Positions 10,594 to 18,980 of a stretch of DNA of 64,000 nt are shown piece after piece. The notes below the pieces were generated by a model. It was not told where the DNA came from and did not search any database. It saw nothing but the letters and a program-made list of their open reading frames with translations. The stretch comes from Billgrantia lactosivorans (lineage in GTDB: Bacteria > Pseudomonadota > Gammaproteobacteria > Pseudomonadales > Halomonadaceae): assembly GCF_003254665.1 (NCBI RefSeq), contig NZ_QHGY01000009.1, forward strand, positions 51,072 to 115,071, read 5' to 3'. Numbering within the stretch: position 1 is the first letter of the stretch; each line of letters begins with the position of its first letter. The position numbers were made by a program, and so were the translations under genes.

Positions 10594-10735
10594 GGAGCAT
10601 CCTTGGTGTGCTGTCGACGACCTCTGGCTGTCACGGTGTCAACGCCGAGTATGGCCTTGGTGGCGGGGCAGAGCAGCCTCGAGCGTCAACGCAGGCGCGA
10701 CACAGGCTTGCAGACGACGGCGTATTCGTGCTTAT

Positions 10736-10755
10736 TTATGGTGTATACACTATAA
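10736..10755. promoter_or_regulatory. candidate NicR operator over nicR/Mo-subunit divergent promoters
   Basis: TTATG-GTGTATACAC-TATAA is a 20-bp palindrome with one mismatched pair and the best of the three nic-locus sites. The plus strand offers TATAAC at 10751-10756 as a -10 box; the minus strand offers TATAGT at 10754-10749. One bound regulator would cover both divergent promoters. Confidence 0.65.
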
Positions 10756-10857
10756 CTAATTGGTGGACAGAGCAAGCCGGTCTGGCCCCTTTCAGGCCGT
10801 TTCGCTGCTTCCACCGTATCGCGTTCCTGGCCACCGATAACAGATAAAGAGGCTTGA

Positions 10858-13128
10858 ATGGCGTCCATATCACTGCCGGACCGACACTCGCTCCTCCATG
10901 GGACCGACCTGCTGGTGGTCTACCGAGAGCCCGTGGTGCCGCCCAAGCCGGCGCCGGGCCAACCGGGCGCACACTCTGATTTTATACCCACGGAGCCCGA
11001 GCTCTTTATCGCCGTGCTCGCGGATGGTCGGGTGATGGCCTTCAACGGCCACGTGGATCTGGGTACCGGCATTCGCACGGCCCTGGCCCAGATCGTCGCC
11101 GAGGAGCTGGAGGTCGCCTTCGAGCAGGTCACGATGGTGCTGGGCCATCCCTTTGAGGTGCCCAACCAGGGGCCGACCATCGCCAGCGCCACCATCCAGA
11201 TCACCGCCGAGCCGTTGCGGCGTGCGGCAGCCCAGGCGCGCGAATACTTGCTGGATCTGGCGACGAGCCACTTTGGCATGGAGCGAGGCGGCCTGCGGTG
11301 TGTCGAGGGACACATTCTGCCGCTCGAGAGGGGGCGAGCCGCCGTGAGTTACGGTGATCTTCTCCACGGCGAGCGTCACGCCTTGAAGCTCGCCGATGAG
11401 GTACCGCTCAAGCCAGCCGGTGACTATCGACTGGTAGGACGGTCGGCGCCGCGGGTGGACATTCCCGACAAGGCCGTCGGCAAGCTGACTTTCGTGCATG
11501 ACCTGCGCCTGCCCGGCATGCTACATGGTCGAGTGATCCGCCCACCCTATACCGGCCATGATCGCGGCGACTTTGTCGGCAACAGCCTGGTGGCGGTGGA
11601 TGAGGCTTCGGTCGCCGGCATGCCCGGGCTGATCCAGGTAGTGGTGATCGGCGATTTCGTTGGCGTGGTCGCCGAGCGTGAGGAGCAGGCCGCGGCAGCG
11701 GCCAGGCAGCTCAAGGTCACCTGGCGCGAGCCGGAGGGCTTGGCCCGGCTCGACGACCTGGAGCAGGCCCTGCGAGAGCTGCCGGCCCAACGGCGTCACC
11801 TGCTGGAAGAGGGCGACGTGGAGGAGGCGCTGGCCCGGGCTGCCCATCGTGTATCTCGCACCTATGTCTGGCCTTTCCAGCTGCACGGCTCCATCGGCCC
11901 CTCCTGCTCGGTGGCCGACTATCGTGACGACCGGTTGCAGGTGTGGTCCGGCACTCAGAATCCCCATAGCCTGCGCGCTGATCTGTCGCGGCTGATGGGG
12001 CTCGATGAGGGCGTTATCACCATCACACGTATGGAGGCCTCTGGCTGTTACGGCCGCAACTGTGCCGACGATGTAGGGGCCGATGCTGCCTTGCTGTCGC
12101 GTGCGGTGGAGCGGCCGGTACGAGTACAGCTGACCCGGGAACAGGAGCATGGCTGGGAGCCCAAGGGCGCGGCCCAGTTGATGGAGGTCGAGGGGGGACT
12201 GAACGCCGATGGTAGCCCGGCGGGCTATCGTTTCGTTGCCCGCTACCCCTCGAACAATGCCCCGACCCTGGCCCTGCTGCTGACTGGTACCGTCAAGCCC
12301 AGCGATATCCCCTTCGAGATGGGGGATCGTACCTCGGTCCCGCCTTATCGCTACCCGCATCGGCAGATCGCCTGCGATGACGTGCCGACCCTGGTGCGCG
12401 CCTCCTGGTTGCGAGGGGTCTCGGCCATGCCCAACACCTTCGCGCATGAGAGCCATATCGACGAACTGGCCCAGCTGGCCGGCGAGGATCCGGTGACCTA
12501 CCGGCTACGCTACCTGGCCGACCCGCGCGCGGTGGAGCTGACCGAGGCCGTGGCCGAGCGAGCGGGCTGGCAGCCTCGGGTCGCCCATTCCTCGCTCCGG
12601 GTGGTCGAGGGCTGGCACCATGGGCGAGGGGTTGCCTACGCCCAGTACGTGCACAGCAAGTTTCCCGGCTTCGGTGCGGCCCTGGCGGTTTGGGTGGTGG
12701 AGCTGAAGGTGCACCCCGAGAGTGGACGCATCGTCATCGAGCGGCTGGTCGTGGGCCAGGATGCCGGCCTCATGGTCAATCCGGCCGGCGTGCGTCATCA
12801 GGTGCATGGCAACGTCATCCAGACGCTGAGCCGGACCCTCAAGGAGCGGGTCTCCTTCGAGGATGGCCTGCCGGTGAGCCGGGAGTGGGGCGGCTATCCA
12901 ATCCTGCGGTTCTCCGAGCTGCCTGATATCGACGTCATGCTTCTCGAGCGCCCCGAGGCACCGCCGCTGGGAGTCGGGGAATCCACCTCCCTGCCCGGCG
13001 CTCCGGCCATCGCCAACGCCCTCTATGATGCCACCGGGGTACGCTTCACCCATCCCCCGTTCACACCGGAGGTGGTGCGCCGCACCCTGGCTGCTGCTCG
13101 GTCGGCTCCGGTTGAGGCGATCAGCTGA
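10858..13128 (+). CDS. stand-alone molybdenum (MCD-binding) subunit of nicotinate dehydrogenase type
   Basis: A 756-aa protein of the xanthine-dehydrogenase large-subunit family, closest in layout to the catalytic part of NicB but without membrane segment or cytochromes. It has the segment around LGTGIRTALAQIVAEEL (residues 68-84), the hammerhead (about 205-290), HGSIGPSC (343-350), GCYGRN (396-401) and the active-site GVGE (705-708). It keeps both parts that the nicB-like gene product at 2723-5743 lacks. It heads an operon with xdhC- and mocA-like maturation genes and lies behind a NicR-type operator. Most likely it is the catalytic partner of NicA and the NicB-like cytochrome subunit; a separate enzyme for a related N-heterocycle is possible. 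Confidence 0.85.
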   Translation: MASISLPDRHSLLHGTDLLVVYREPVVPPKPAPGQPGAHSDFIPTEPELFIAVLADGRVMAFNGHVDLGTGIRTALAQIVAEELEVAFEQVTMVLGHPFEVPNQGPTIASATIQITAEPLRRAAAQAREYLLDLATSHFGMERGGLRCVEGHILPLERGRAAVSYGDLLHGERHALKLADEVPLKPAGDYRLVGRSAPRVDIPDKAVGKLTFVHDLRLPGMLHGRVIRPPYTGHDRGDFVGNSLVAVDEASVAGMPGLIQVVVIGDFVGVVAEREEQAAAAARQLKVTWREPEGLARLDDLEQALRELPAQRRHLLEEGDVEEALARAAHRVSRTYVWPFQLHGSIGPSCSVADYRDDRLQVWSGTQNPHSLRADLSRLMGLDEGVITITRMEASGCYGRNCADDVGADAALLSRAVERPVRVQLTREQEHGWEPKGAAQLMEVEGGLNADGSPAGYRFVARYPSNNAPTLALLLTGTVKPSDIPFEMGDRTSVPPYRYPHRQIACDDVPTLVRASWLRGVSAMPNTFAHESHIDELAQLAGEDPVTYRLRYLADPRAVELTEAVAERAGWQPRVAHSSLRVVEGWHHGRGVAYAQYVHSKFPGFGAALAVWVVELKVHPESGRIVIERLVVGQDAGLMVNPAGVRHQVHGNVIQTLSRTLKERVSFEDGLPVSREWGGYPILRFSELPDIDVMLLERPEAPPLGVGESTSLPGAPAIANALYDATGVRFTHPPFTPEVVRRTLAAARSAPVEAIS

Positions 13129-14105
13129 TGCAGCATCTCGATCTGCAGGTCATCGAGCGCGCCCTGCAGTGGGCCAACCGGGGCCATCGTCTATGGCTGT
13201 GCACGGTGCTGGCCACCTTTGGCTCGTCGCCCCGGGAGCCCGGCGCCATGCTGGTGGCACGTCAGGACGGTGAGCATCTGGGATCGCTCTCCGGTGGCTG
13301 TGTGGAGGAGGACTTTCTCGAGCGGTTGCGCCAGGGGGAATTCAGCGAGCCGGTGCAACGGATCCGGTATGGCGACCAGGGGGAGGCTCCGGGGTCGAGC
13401 CGTGTGCGGTTGCCCTGCGGAGGCAGCCTGGAGGTGCTGGTGGAGCGGCTGGAGCCCGACGCGGCCACCCTGACCCACCTGGAGGTGGTGCATGCCACCC
13501 TGCTCGGCCGACGAGCCCTGATTCGGCGTGTGCCACTGGATGGTCGCGGGGCGCACTTCGCGCTGGCCGAGGCGCCGGGGCCCGCCATCCTTTGGGAGGA
13601 AGGCATCATCGGCGTGCGCATCGGCCCGGCACTGCGCCTGATCATCGCGGGTATCTCACCGGTCTCCCAGGCCTGTGCCAGCTTCGCCAGTACCTTGGGC
13701 TTCGAGGTCATCGTCTGCGATCCTCGAGAGGAGGCGCGCCGGGCGTTTGCGGTACCGGGGGTGGAGGTGCAGGCAGTATTGCCCTCGACCTTCATTGCCT
13801 CGGGGGCCTGCCATGCCGCCACCGCCGTGGTGGCCTTGACCCATGATCCTCGCATCGACGATCTGGCGATGATCGAGGCCGTGCGCACCGACGCCTTCTA
13901 TGTCGGCGTCATGGGGTCGCGGCAGACCTCACGTCTGCGCGAGGCACGGCTGCTACGCTCTGGAGGACTCTGCCCCGAGCAGGTCGCCCGGATCGCCATG
14001 CCCATTGGCCTTGGTCTCGGCAGCAAGACGCCGGCCGAAATCGCTTTGGCGGTCATGGCCGATATCGTTCGGGTCCATCGGGGCAAGGCGCGAGATGCGC
14101 TCTAA
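13128..14105 (+). CDS. xdhC: XdhC/CoxI-family molybdenum cofactor maturation protein
   Basis: A 325-aa protein with the N-terminal XdhC/CoxI domain (ATFGSSPREPGAM and SGGCVEEDF segments within the first 70 residues) and a C-terminal Rossmann-like domain (about 165-300). Family members bind and sulfurate the molybdenum cofactor and insert it into hydroxylases of the xanthine dehydrogenase type. The start overlaps the stop of the Mo-subunit gene (TGATG), so supply of cofactor is coupled to its client. It overlaps the next gene by 11 bases. Confidence 0.88.
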   Translation: MQHLDLQVIERALQWANRGHRLWLCTVLATFGSSPREPGAMLVARQDGEHLGSLSGGCVEEDFLERLRQGEFSEPVQRIRYGDQGEAPGSSRVRLPCGGSLEVLVERLEPDAATLTHLEVVHATLLGRRALIRRVPLDGRGAHFALAEAPGPAILWEEGIIGVRIGPALRLIIAGISPVSQACASFASTLGFEVIVCDPREEARRAFAVPGVEVQAVLPSTFIASGACHAATAVVALTHDPRIDDLAMIEAVRTDAFYVGVMGSRQTSRLREARLLRSGGLCPEQVARIAMPIGLGLGSKTPAEIALAVMADIVRVHRGKARDAL

Positions 14106-14697
14106 GCACTCATTGGCCCTGATCATGGCGGCAGGGCACTCCAGGCGCTTCGGCAGTGACAAGCGACTGGCGCGTCTCGCCGACGGTCGCACGCTACTCG
14201 CCACTACCCTGGCCGCCGCCATGGACGCCTTCGAGCAGGTGAGGGTGGTGGTGGATACCCGCGTAGCGCCCGCCGATCTGGGAATTCCCGAGGCCATGGT
14301 GCTGGTCATCCGTCCCGCTGCTCCGGTGGGGCTTGGAGGCAGCATCGCCCATGCCTTGCGAGAGCTCGACCAGACGTTGTCGCGCTGTGATGTCCACAGC
14401 GTCGCCATCTGGCTGGGCGATATGCCCTGGGTAAGGCCCGAAACCTGCCAGCGGCTGGCCCGACGAGCTGCTGCCGACACCATCGTCAGACCCCTCTACC
14501 TCGATATACCCGGACATCCGGTCTTCTTCGGTCGTGACTTCTGGCCTGCCCTGGCCACCAACCTGGATGATCTGGGGGCCAGCCCGGTTCTCGCCCGGTT
14601 CGCCGACAGGGTGATTGCCGTGCCGGTAGCCGATCCGGGGGTAATTCGCGATATCGACTATCCAAGTGCGATACCGGGGCCCGAGTCGGCGCCCTGA
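14095..14697 (+). CDS. mocA: MocA-like molybdenum cofactor cytidylyltransferase
   Basis: A 200-aa nucleotidyltransferase that probably adds CMP to molybdopterin to make the MCD cofactor used by bacterial hydroxylases. The nucleotide-binding signature MAAGHSRRFGSDKRL lies at about residues 11-25, and LGDMPWV near residue 108 carries the metal-binding aspartate. The ATG at 14095 lies inside the end of the xdhC-like gene, giving a three-gene coupled operon. MobA-type GMP transfer is the alternative; pairing with XdhC favours the cytidylyl form. Confidence 0.83.
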   Translation: MRSKHSLALIMAAGHSRRFGSDKRLARLADGRTLLATTLAAAMDAFEQVRVVVDTRVAPADLGIPEAMVLVIRPAAPVGLGGSIAHALRELDQTLSRCDVHSVAIWLGDMPWVRPETCQRLARRAAADTIVRPLYLDIPGHPVFFGRDFWPALATNLDDLGASPVLARFADRVIAVPVADPGVIRDIDYPSAIPGPESAP

Positions 14698-14712
14698 GCC
14701 GTGGCATCCGGC

Positions 14713-14741
14713 CTGAGCGGACACCTGGAGTGTTCGCTCAG
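14713..14741 (+). terminator. hairpin after mocA-like gene
   Basis: CTGAGCGGACAC (14713-14724) pairs with GTGTTCGCTCAG (14730-14741) through 12 pairs including one G-U, with a 5-base loop, 15 bases past the mocA stop. There is no T-run, so termination efficiency is uncertain, but position fits the end of the Mo-subunit operon. Confidence 0.5.
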
Positions 14742-14847
14742 CCAGCTGCCGTCACGGATATCTCGCAACTCGGTGCCCACCACGACGCCTGGCGGGGCCC
14801 TTGCAGCTCTCTATTGATGAGTTCAGCCACTGGTGGAGTCATGCCTG

Positions 14848-14868
14848 GGAGGGGCGAAGAACCCCTCC
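14848..14868. terminator. short hairpin in intergenic gap
   Basis: GGAGGGG (14848-14854) and CCCCTCC (14862-14868) form a perfect 7-bp stem with a 7-base loop, followed on the plus strand by TTAACT. It may act as a second weak terminator after the mocA-like gene. Confidence 0.35.
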
Positions 14869-15181
14869 TTAACTCCGGTGCGGTTCAGCCTTACTTGTCG
14901 CCATCTTGATACTCAAGTGCCTGAAATTCTCAAAGAGTGTGGATCGTTATCCGGTCCATGAACCGTCTTCCTACCGAGGCTGTATAAGGGATACAGCGCA
15001 TCGGCAACCAGAGTGGTCGCAATGACATGCGATTTGGTGCTGCGCTGCGCGGCTTCGATGACTTTCGCTCCGGCCAAGGCGTCGAGTGGATACCGAAGCC
15101 GAAGCCGGAGCGGTTGCTTGATTGCCAAAGAAATCAAACGGGATGATTGGTCGTAATTGACTCTATTGGGAGGGAAATGCC

Positions 15182-15424
15182 ATGCGAATGCTATCTATCG
15201 GACTGTTGACCGGCGTGCTGGCCCTGGGACTCACAGGCTGTGGCACCACCACCGGCGAGCGAGCGCTGAGTGGCGGCGGCCTGGGGGCAGCCGCCGGTGC
15301 CGGCACCGCCTACATGACCGGCGGCAGCGTGACCAGGGGGGCGGTTATCGGAGGCGGCCTGGGCGCAGCCGTCGGCGCGGCCACCAACCGCGACGACATC
15401 GACCTGGGACGTCGGCGTTACTGA
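15182..15424 (+). CDS. small glycine-zipper lipoprotein
   Basis: An 80-aa envelope protein. A short signal sequence ends in the lipobox LTGC, making C20 the likely lipidated residue. The mature part carries two glycine-zipper stretches (SGGGLGAAAGAGTAYMTGG and IGGGLGAAVGAATN), as in small outer-membrane proteins with OmpA-like or SlyB-type glycine zippers. A strong GGGAGGG site precedes the ATG. It stands alone and converges on the nuclease gene. Role unknown beyond envelope association. Confidence 0.8.
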   Translation: MRMLSIGLLTGVLALGLTGCGTTTGERALSGGGLGAAAGAGTAYMTGGSVTRGAVIGGGLGAAVGAATNRDDIDLGRRRY

Positions 15425-15433
15425 TCCCCTTGA

Positions 15434-15476
15434 GATGATGCGGGCGTCCACGATATTGGTCGGCGCCCCCATCATC
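15434..15476. terminator. bidirectional hairpin between convergent genes
   Basis: GATGATG plus GGGCG (15434-15446) pairs with CGCCC plus CATCATC (15464-15476) with one mismatch and a loop of about 17 bases. It lies between the lipoprotein stop and the nuclease stop and can serve both. Confidence 0.5.
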
Positions 15477-15496
15477 GAGCCTCAAGCTGCTCCCAC

Positions 15497-17227
15497 CTAA
15501 CGCCACTCCAGGTCCACCGCGATCGGGTCATGATCCGAGGAGCGGAAGGGGTCGGGGCGGAAGTGGGGCGCGGCGTTGTCCGGCCCGTCATAGCCGAGGT
15601 AGGGCGGCTCGTCGGCATTGATGGGCCACGGCCGCACTTCTTCCACTGCCGCGGCCAGCTCGGGGCTTGCCAGGGCATGGTCCAGGTAGCCCGACTCACC
15701 GCGGAACACATAGCTGTAGCGTCGCTCCGGCGGCAGTTCGCGGGCCATCAGGTTGACCAGCCCTGCGTGGGTCAGGGTGCGGATCGGGTCCTCGGCGCCG
15801 TAGGCGTTGAGGTCACCGGCCAGCAGCAGACGCTCGTGCTCCTCGGCGGCAGCGAGGCGGTCGAGGAAGGCGTTCATGGCCTCGGATTGTTCCACCCGGC
15901 GCTGGTTCCAGCAGCCCTGGCCGCGGTCGACATCGCCGCTGGGCGGGCAGCCGGACTTGGACTTGAAGTGGGCGGTCACCACACCGAAGGCCGGGCCGCC
16001 GTTCACGCTGCGGAAGAAGGCCGCCAGTGGTGGGCGGTGATGGACGCGGCTGTCGTCGGCATAGAGCTCGCTCACGGCTTCTACCCGCTCCGGCCGGTAG
16101 AGCAGGGCGAGCTTGATCGCATCGTTGCCGCGGTCGACATCACCACCCACTGCACGATAGCGGATACCGGTCCGCTCGCCGAGCTGCTCGACCAGGTCGG
16201 CCAGGGCACGCGGGTTGTTCTCCACTTCGACCAGGGCCAGGATGTCGGCCTGCAGCCCCTCCACCGCAGCGGCAAGCTTGGCCCGTTGGCGCTCCAGCTC
16301 GTCGTCGTTGGCAGCACCACGCTGGCCGAGGGTGAGAAAGTAATTCTCGACGTTGAAGGTCGCCACGCGCAGCCGCTCTCCCGGTGCCGGCAGCGGTTCC
16401 GGGCGCGGGTTGGCGTCCTCGAAGCGCGGCTCGAGGGTCGGGTGCAGGCGGTAGGCGTCGAAGGCATGGGTGAGTATCCCGGTCAGCCCCTCAACGGTGC
16501 TGCCGACACGGCGGGAGCCGTTCGCATCCCGGTAGGGAATGGGGTTCGGGAAGGTGCGGTAGCTGCCGTCGTCCAGCTCGAGGATATCCCTCCGCTGGAG
16601 CTCGCCGGGCACATTCGTGGGTCGGAACAGGCGGGTGGCGGCCAGTTTCAGTGAGCCGTAGCGGGCCAGCTCATGGTTGCCGGTAACGGTCAGCACCTGC
16701 GGAAACGTCAGAAGCAACCCCTCCCTGCGTGACAGCTGCTCCTCGCTGAGCGGCCAGTCGACCCTCAGCGGCTCGGGCAGTTGGTCGCGGGCACAAGTTT
16801 CTATCCGCTCGACCCGCTGCAACTGGATCTGGCCGCGGTACTCGCCGGTGTGGGCGTGGAGCTGCAGGTGCGTGCCGGCAGCGATGAGCGCCCCATCGCT
16901 CGGCGTCGCATCAGGCATATAGACGAACAGGCCGACGGGGCCATGCTCGGTCGCCTGCTGCAGATAGAAACCGCCCAGCCGCCCGCGGCCGAGAAACTCG
17001 CCGGTTACCACGCCGTCGACAATCACCTCACGGTCGGCGGGCAGGGCCGTGCGTTCACCAATACCCTTGATGGCGGCAAGGTCGACGCTGGATGGCTCGG
17101 GGCAACCGGCCGCCGCCGGTAGGGCCAGCAGCAGCAGGGTCAGCAACAGGCTGCCGGGACCTGCACGGCGGGTCACGGTAAGGCGCCGGCGTTGGCCGAA
17201 AGTAAGCGGACGGACGGTGATGGTCAT
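15497..17227 (-). CDS. secreted endonuclease/exonuclease/phosphatase-family nuclease
   Basis: A 576-aa exported nuclease of the ExeM/EddB/NucH type. After a basic N-terminus, a hydrophobic segment (about residues 27-42) ends in AAAGC, which fits signal or lipoprotein cleavage. An OB-fold region (about 65-150) is followed by the catalytic domain with LRVATFNVENYF, VEVENN, LLAGDLNAYG and SSDHDP motifs. Such enzymes degrade extracellular DNA for nutrients or biofilm release. I chose the ATG at 17227 because GGAGAACG lies just before it; the frame is open further upstream but reads as low-complexity sequence. Confidence 0.83.
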   Translation of the reverse strand: MTITVRPLTFGQRRRLTVTRRAGPGSLLLTLLLLALPAAAGCPEPSSVDLAAIKGIGERTALPADREVIVDGVVTGEFLGRGRLGGFYLQQATEHGPVGLFVYMPDATPSDGALIAAGTHLQLHAHTGEYRGQIQLQRVERIETCARDQLPEPLRVDWPLSEEQLSRREGLLLTFPQVLTVTGNHELARYGSLKLAATRLFRPTNVPGELQRRDILELDDGSYRTFPNPIPYRDANGSRRVGSTVEGLTGILTHAFDAYRLHPTLEPRFEDANPRPEPLPAPGERLRVATFNVENYFLTLGQRGAANDDELERQRAKLAAAVEGLQADILALVEVENNPRALADLVEQLGERTGIRYRAVGGDVDRGNDAIKLALLYRPERVEAVSELYADDSRVHHRPPLAAFFRSVNGGPAFGVVTAHFKSKSGCPPSGDVDRGQGCWNQRRVEQSEAMNAFLDRLAAAEEHERLLLAGDLNAYGAEDPIRTLTHAGLVNLMARELPPERRYSYVFRGESGYLDHALASPELAAAVEEVRPWPINADEPPYLGYDGPDNAAPHFRPDPFRSSDHDPIAVDLEWR

Positions 17228-17265
17228 GCGTTCTCCAAGGTAAAGGCTACCCCATCTTGGCGACA

Positions 17266-17613
17266 TTAGAGCGTAGCAGTACCCAGCAGCATCACGACGA
17301 CGCCATAGGCGGCCACGCCGGCGGCCACCGGCCAGCCCAGGGTGCGCTTGCGCCACCACACGGCAAGGGTCGCCAGCACGCCGATGGCGGTGGCGAACCA
17401 GGAGCTGGCGCCGGGCGCCACCGGCATCAGCGACACGCCGAAGAGGGCGGCGATCATCAGCGGGCCGAGCAGGCTCAGCCATTGGGGCATGGCCTCGAGG
17501 CCGTCGCCGCCCTGCCGCTGCAGGCGCCGCTGCATCCACAGCAGCGGCAGCAGGCGTATCAACAGGGTACCCAGCGCCGAGGCCAGGACGGCGGTCCAGA
17601 GGGCGCTACTCAT
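17266..17613 (-). CDS. azlD: AzlD-family branched-chain amino acid exporter subunit
   Basis: A 115-aa protein with about four membrane helices, the small partner of AzlC-type exporters for branched-chain amino acids. It has the family's RLLPL segment near residue 22. The ATG at 17613 overlaps the azlC stop (ATGAGTAG). Longer versions of the ORF run into azlC and lack support. Confidence 0.85.
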   Translation of the reverse strand: MSSALWTAVLASALGTLLIRLLPLLWMQRRLQRQGGDGLEAMPQWLSLLGPLMIAALFGVSLMPVAPGASSWFATAIGVLATLAVWWRKRTLGWPVAAGVAAYGVVVMLLGTATL

Positions 17614-18352
17614 GGTGCTCTCCTTGCGTGTGCTCGCTTTTCCTGGCGTGGCCGAATCTGACGAGCTGGAAACACAGGGCCCCGCAGGCGGCGGCAAGAG
17701 GGACCGCCACGTTGGTCAGGCCCAGAGTGGTCAGCAGCAGGGCACTGACGATGGTCAGGCCCAGGGCCAGGCTCCAGCGCCGGGAGGTGAAGCGTGGCGC
17801 CACCAGCACCAGGAAGAGCGCGGGCAGGGCGAAGGGCAGGATCTCTCCCATCAGCGCCCAGCGGGCGACCAGTTCGCCGCCGGCAAGTGCCCCCAGCGCG
17901 GTGCCGCCGATCCAGCTCAGCCAGGCCAGCAGGGCGGCGCCGGTATACCAGCCAAGGCGTTGCGCGGCGGGCAGCTGGGGCAGGCGGGCATGGGCCAGGG
18001 CGAAGATCTGATCGGTGAGGCCGTGCATCAGCCAAGGCCACAGGCGGCTGGCGCTCAGCCAGGGAGCCAGGTTGGGGGCGTAGACGACATGGCGCAGGTT
18101 GATCAGCAGCGTCATGGCTACCACCAGCCATAGCGGCGCACCGGCGGCGACCATGCCGACGAACAGGAACTGCGAGGCGCCGGCATAGATCAGCGTCGAG
18201 ATCGCCACGGCTTCCCAGGCGCTGAAGCCGGCCTGGGTCGCGATCAGTCCGAAGGAGATGGCCACCGGCACATAGCCGCCGAGCAGCGGGATGGCCTCGC
18301 TCATGCCGGTCAGCCAGGGGCGGGTGGGTGAGGAGGCGGCTTGCAGGCTCAT
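17606..18352 (-). CDS. azlC: AzlC-family branched-chain amino acid exporter subunit
   Basis: A 248-aa polytopic protein with the AzlC N-terminal segment GYVPVAISFGLIATQAGFS and the NLRHVVYA stretch in the middle. It works with AzlD to export valine, leucine or similar amino acids. It overlaps the regulator gene upstream by 4 bases and azlD downstream by 8, making a three-gene regulator-exporter operon. Confidence 0.87.
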   Translation of the reverse strand: MSLQAASSPTRPWLTGMSEAIPLLGGYVPVAISFGLIATQAGFSAWEAVAISTLIYAGASQFLFVGMVAAGAPLWLVVAMTLLINLRHVVYAPNLAPWLSASRLWPWLMHGLTDQIFALAHARLPQLPAAQRLGWYTGAALLAWLSWIGGTALGALAGGELVARWALMGEILPFALPALFLVLVAPRFTSRRWSLALGLTIVSALLLTTLGLTNVAVPLAAACGALCFQLVRFGHARKSEHTQGEHHE

Positions 18353-18891
18353 TCTGGGGGTTCCTCGTGATAGATGACGCTGAGCAGCAGCGTGGCCCAG
18401 GCATCCCCGGTGCGGTAGAGATGGGGGCGGTCCGCGGCGAAGGTGAGGGTCTCGCCGGCCGAGAGGCTTCGGGTGTCGCCTTCCGGGCCGGCCTCCAGGG
18501 TGCCGCTGATCAGTGTGAGCGTTTCACGGGCGCCGGGGGTATGGGGCTCGGCACGCCGCAGGGTGTGGGGTGCGCAGCGCATCCAGTAGGCGTCGACCTG
18601 AGGCGGCTCCTTGCCCTGGTCGAGCAGGCGCACCTCCACGCCATCCTCGCCCAGGGGCACGGCGATGGGCGCCACGAGGGTGCCGAAGGGCACCTTGAGC
18701 TGCACCGCCAGGCGCCAGATGGTGTCCAGGGTGGGGTTGCCATTGCCCTGCTCGAGGCGCGACAGGTTCGACTTGGCGATGCCGGCGGCGGCGGCCAGCT
18801 GCGACAGCGACAAGCCCTGTGCCTGGCGCAGCTGCTGCAGATGCCGGCCCAGGGTGCCGAGGGAGAGCTTGTCCACGCTAGAGAGTCTCAC
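18349..18891 (-). CDS. XRE-family regulator with C-terminal cupin domain
   Basis: A 180-aa regulator with an N-terminal helix-turn-helix (about residues 15-70, LSQLAAAAGIAKSNLSRLEQ) and a cupin sensor domain (about 105-178). The start is GTG at 18889-18891, placed by an AAAGGA ribosome site. It probably controls azlCD, which follows in the same operon; the ligand could be an amino acid. A concentric palindrome lies directly before the start codon. Confidence 0.85.
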   Translation of the reverse strand: MRLSSVDKLSLGTLGRHLQQLRQAQGLSLSQLAAAAGIAKSNLSRLEQGNGNPTLDTIWRLAVQLKVPFGTLVAPIAVPLGEDGVEVRLLDQGKEPPQVDAYWMRCAPHTLRRAEPHTPGARETLTLISGTLEAGPEGDTRSLSAGETLTFAADRPHLYRTGDAWATLLLSVIYHEEPPE

Positions 18892-18925
18892 TGTTCCTTT
18901 TAATGAACGTTCTATGAAAGGAACA
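18892..18925. promoter_or_regulatory. palindromic operator overlapping ribosome site of XRE-cupin gene
   Basis: Arms TGTTCCTTT (18892-18900) and AAAGGAACA (18917-18925) are perfect inverted repeats, and GAACGTTC (18905-18912) sits exactly at the same centre. The arm next to the gene includes the AAAGGA ribosome site. It suits a dimeric regulator, presumably the XRE-cupin protein itself, or an mRNA hairpin that hides the ribosome site. Confidence 0.6.
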
Positions 18926-18980
18926 TCCTTTTGTCAACTCGGGATGCCGGGGTAGCCACCACCGGCGGCTGGCCGAGGGG

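Larger units (their letters stand above)
14698..15181. other. 484-base gap with hairpins and no convincing gene
   Basis: Contains two hairpins listed separately and then about 280 bases of lower G+C. A 74-codon minus-strand ORF (14913-15137) has no recognisable domain, no good ribosome site and no partner; other frames are broken by stops. It could be a decayed gene or insertion remnant, but I find no terminal repeats or transposase motif. The last bases hold GGGAGGG, the ribosome site of the next gene. Confidence 0.5.

Noticed and set aside
14913..15137. 74-codon minus-strand ORF as a gene
   Set aside because: No ribosome site, no domain, no partner; kept only as part of the unexplained gap.
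14698..15181. Insertion sequence remnant
   Set aside because: No terminal inverted repeats, target duplication or transposase motif could be read; lower G+C alone is not enough.
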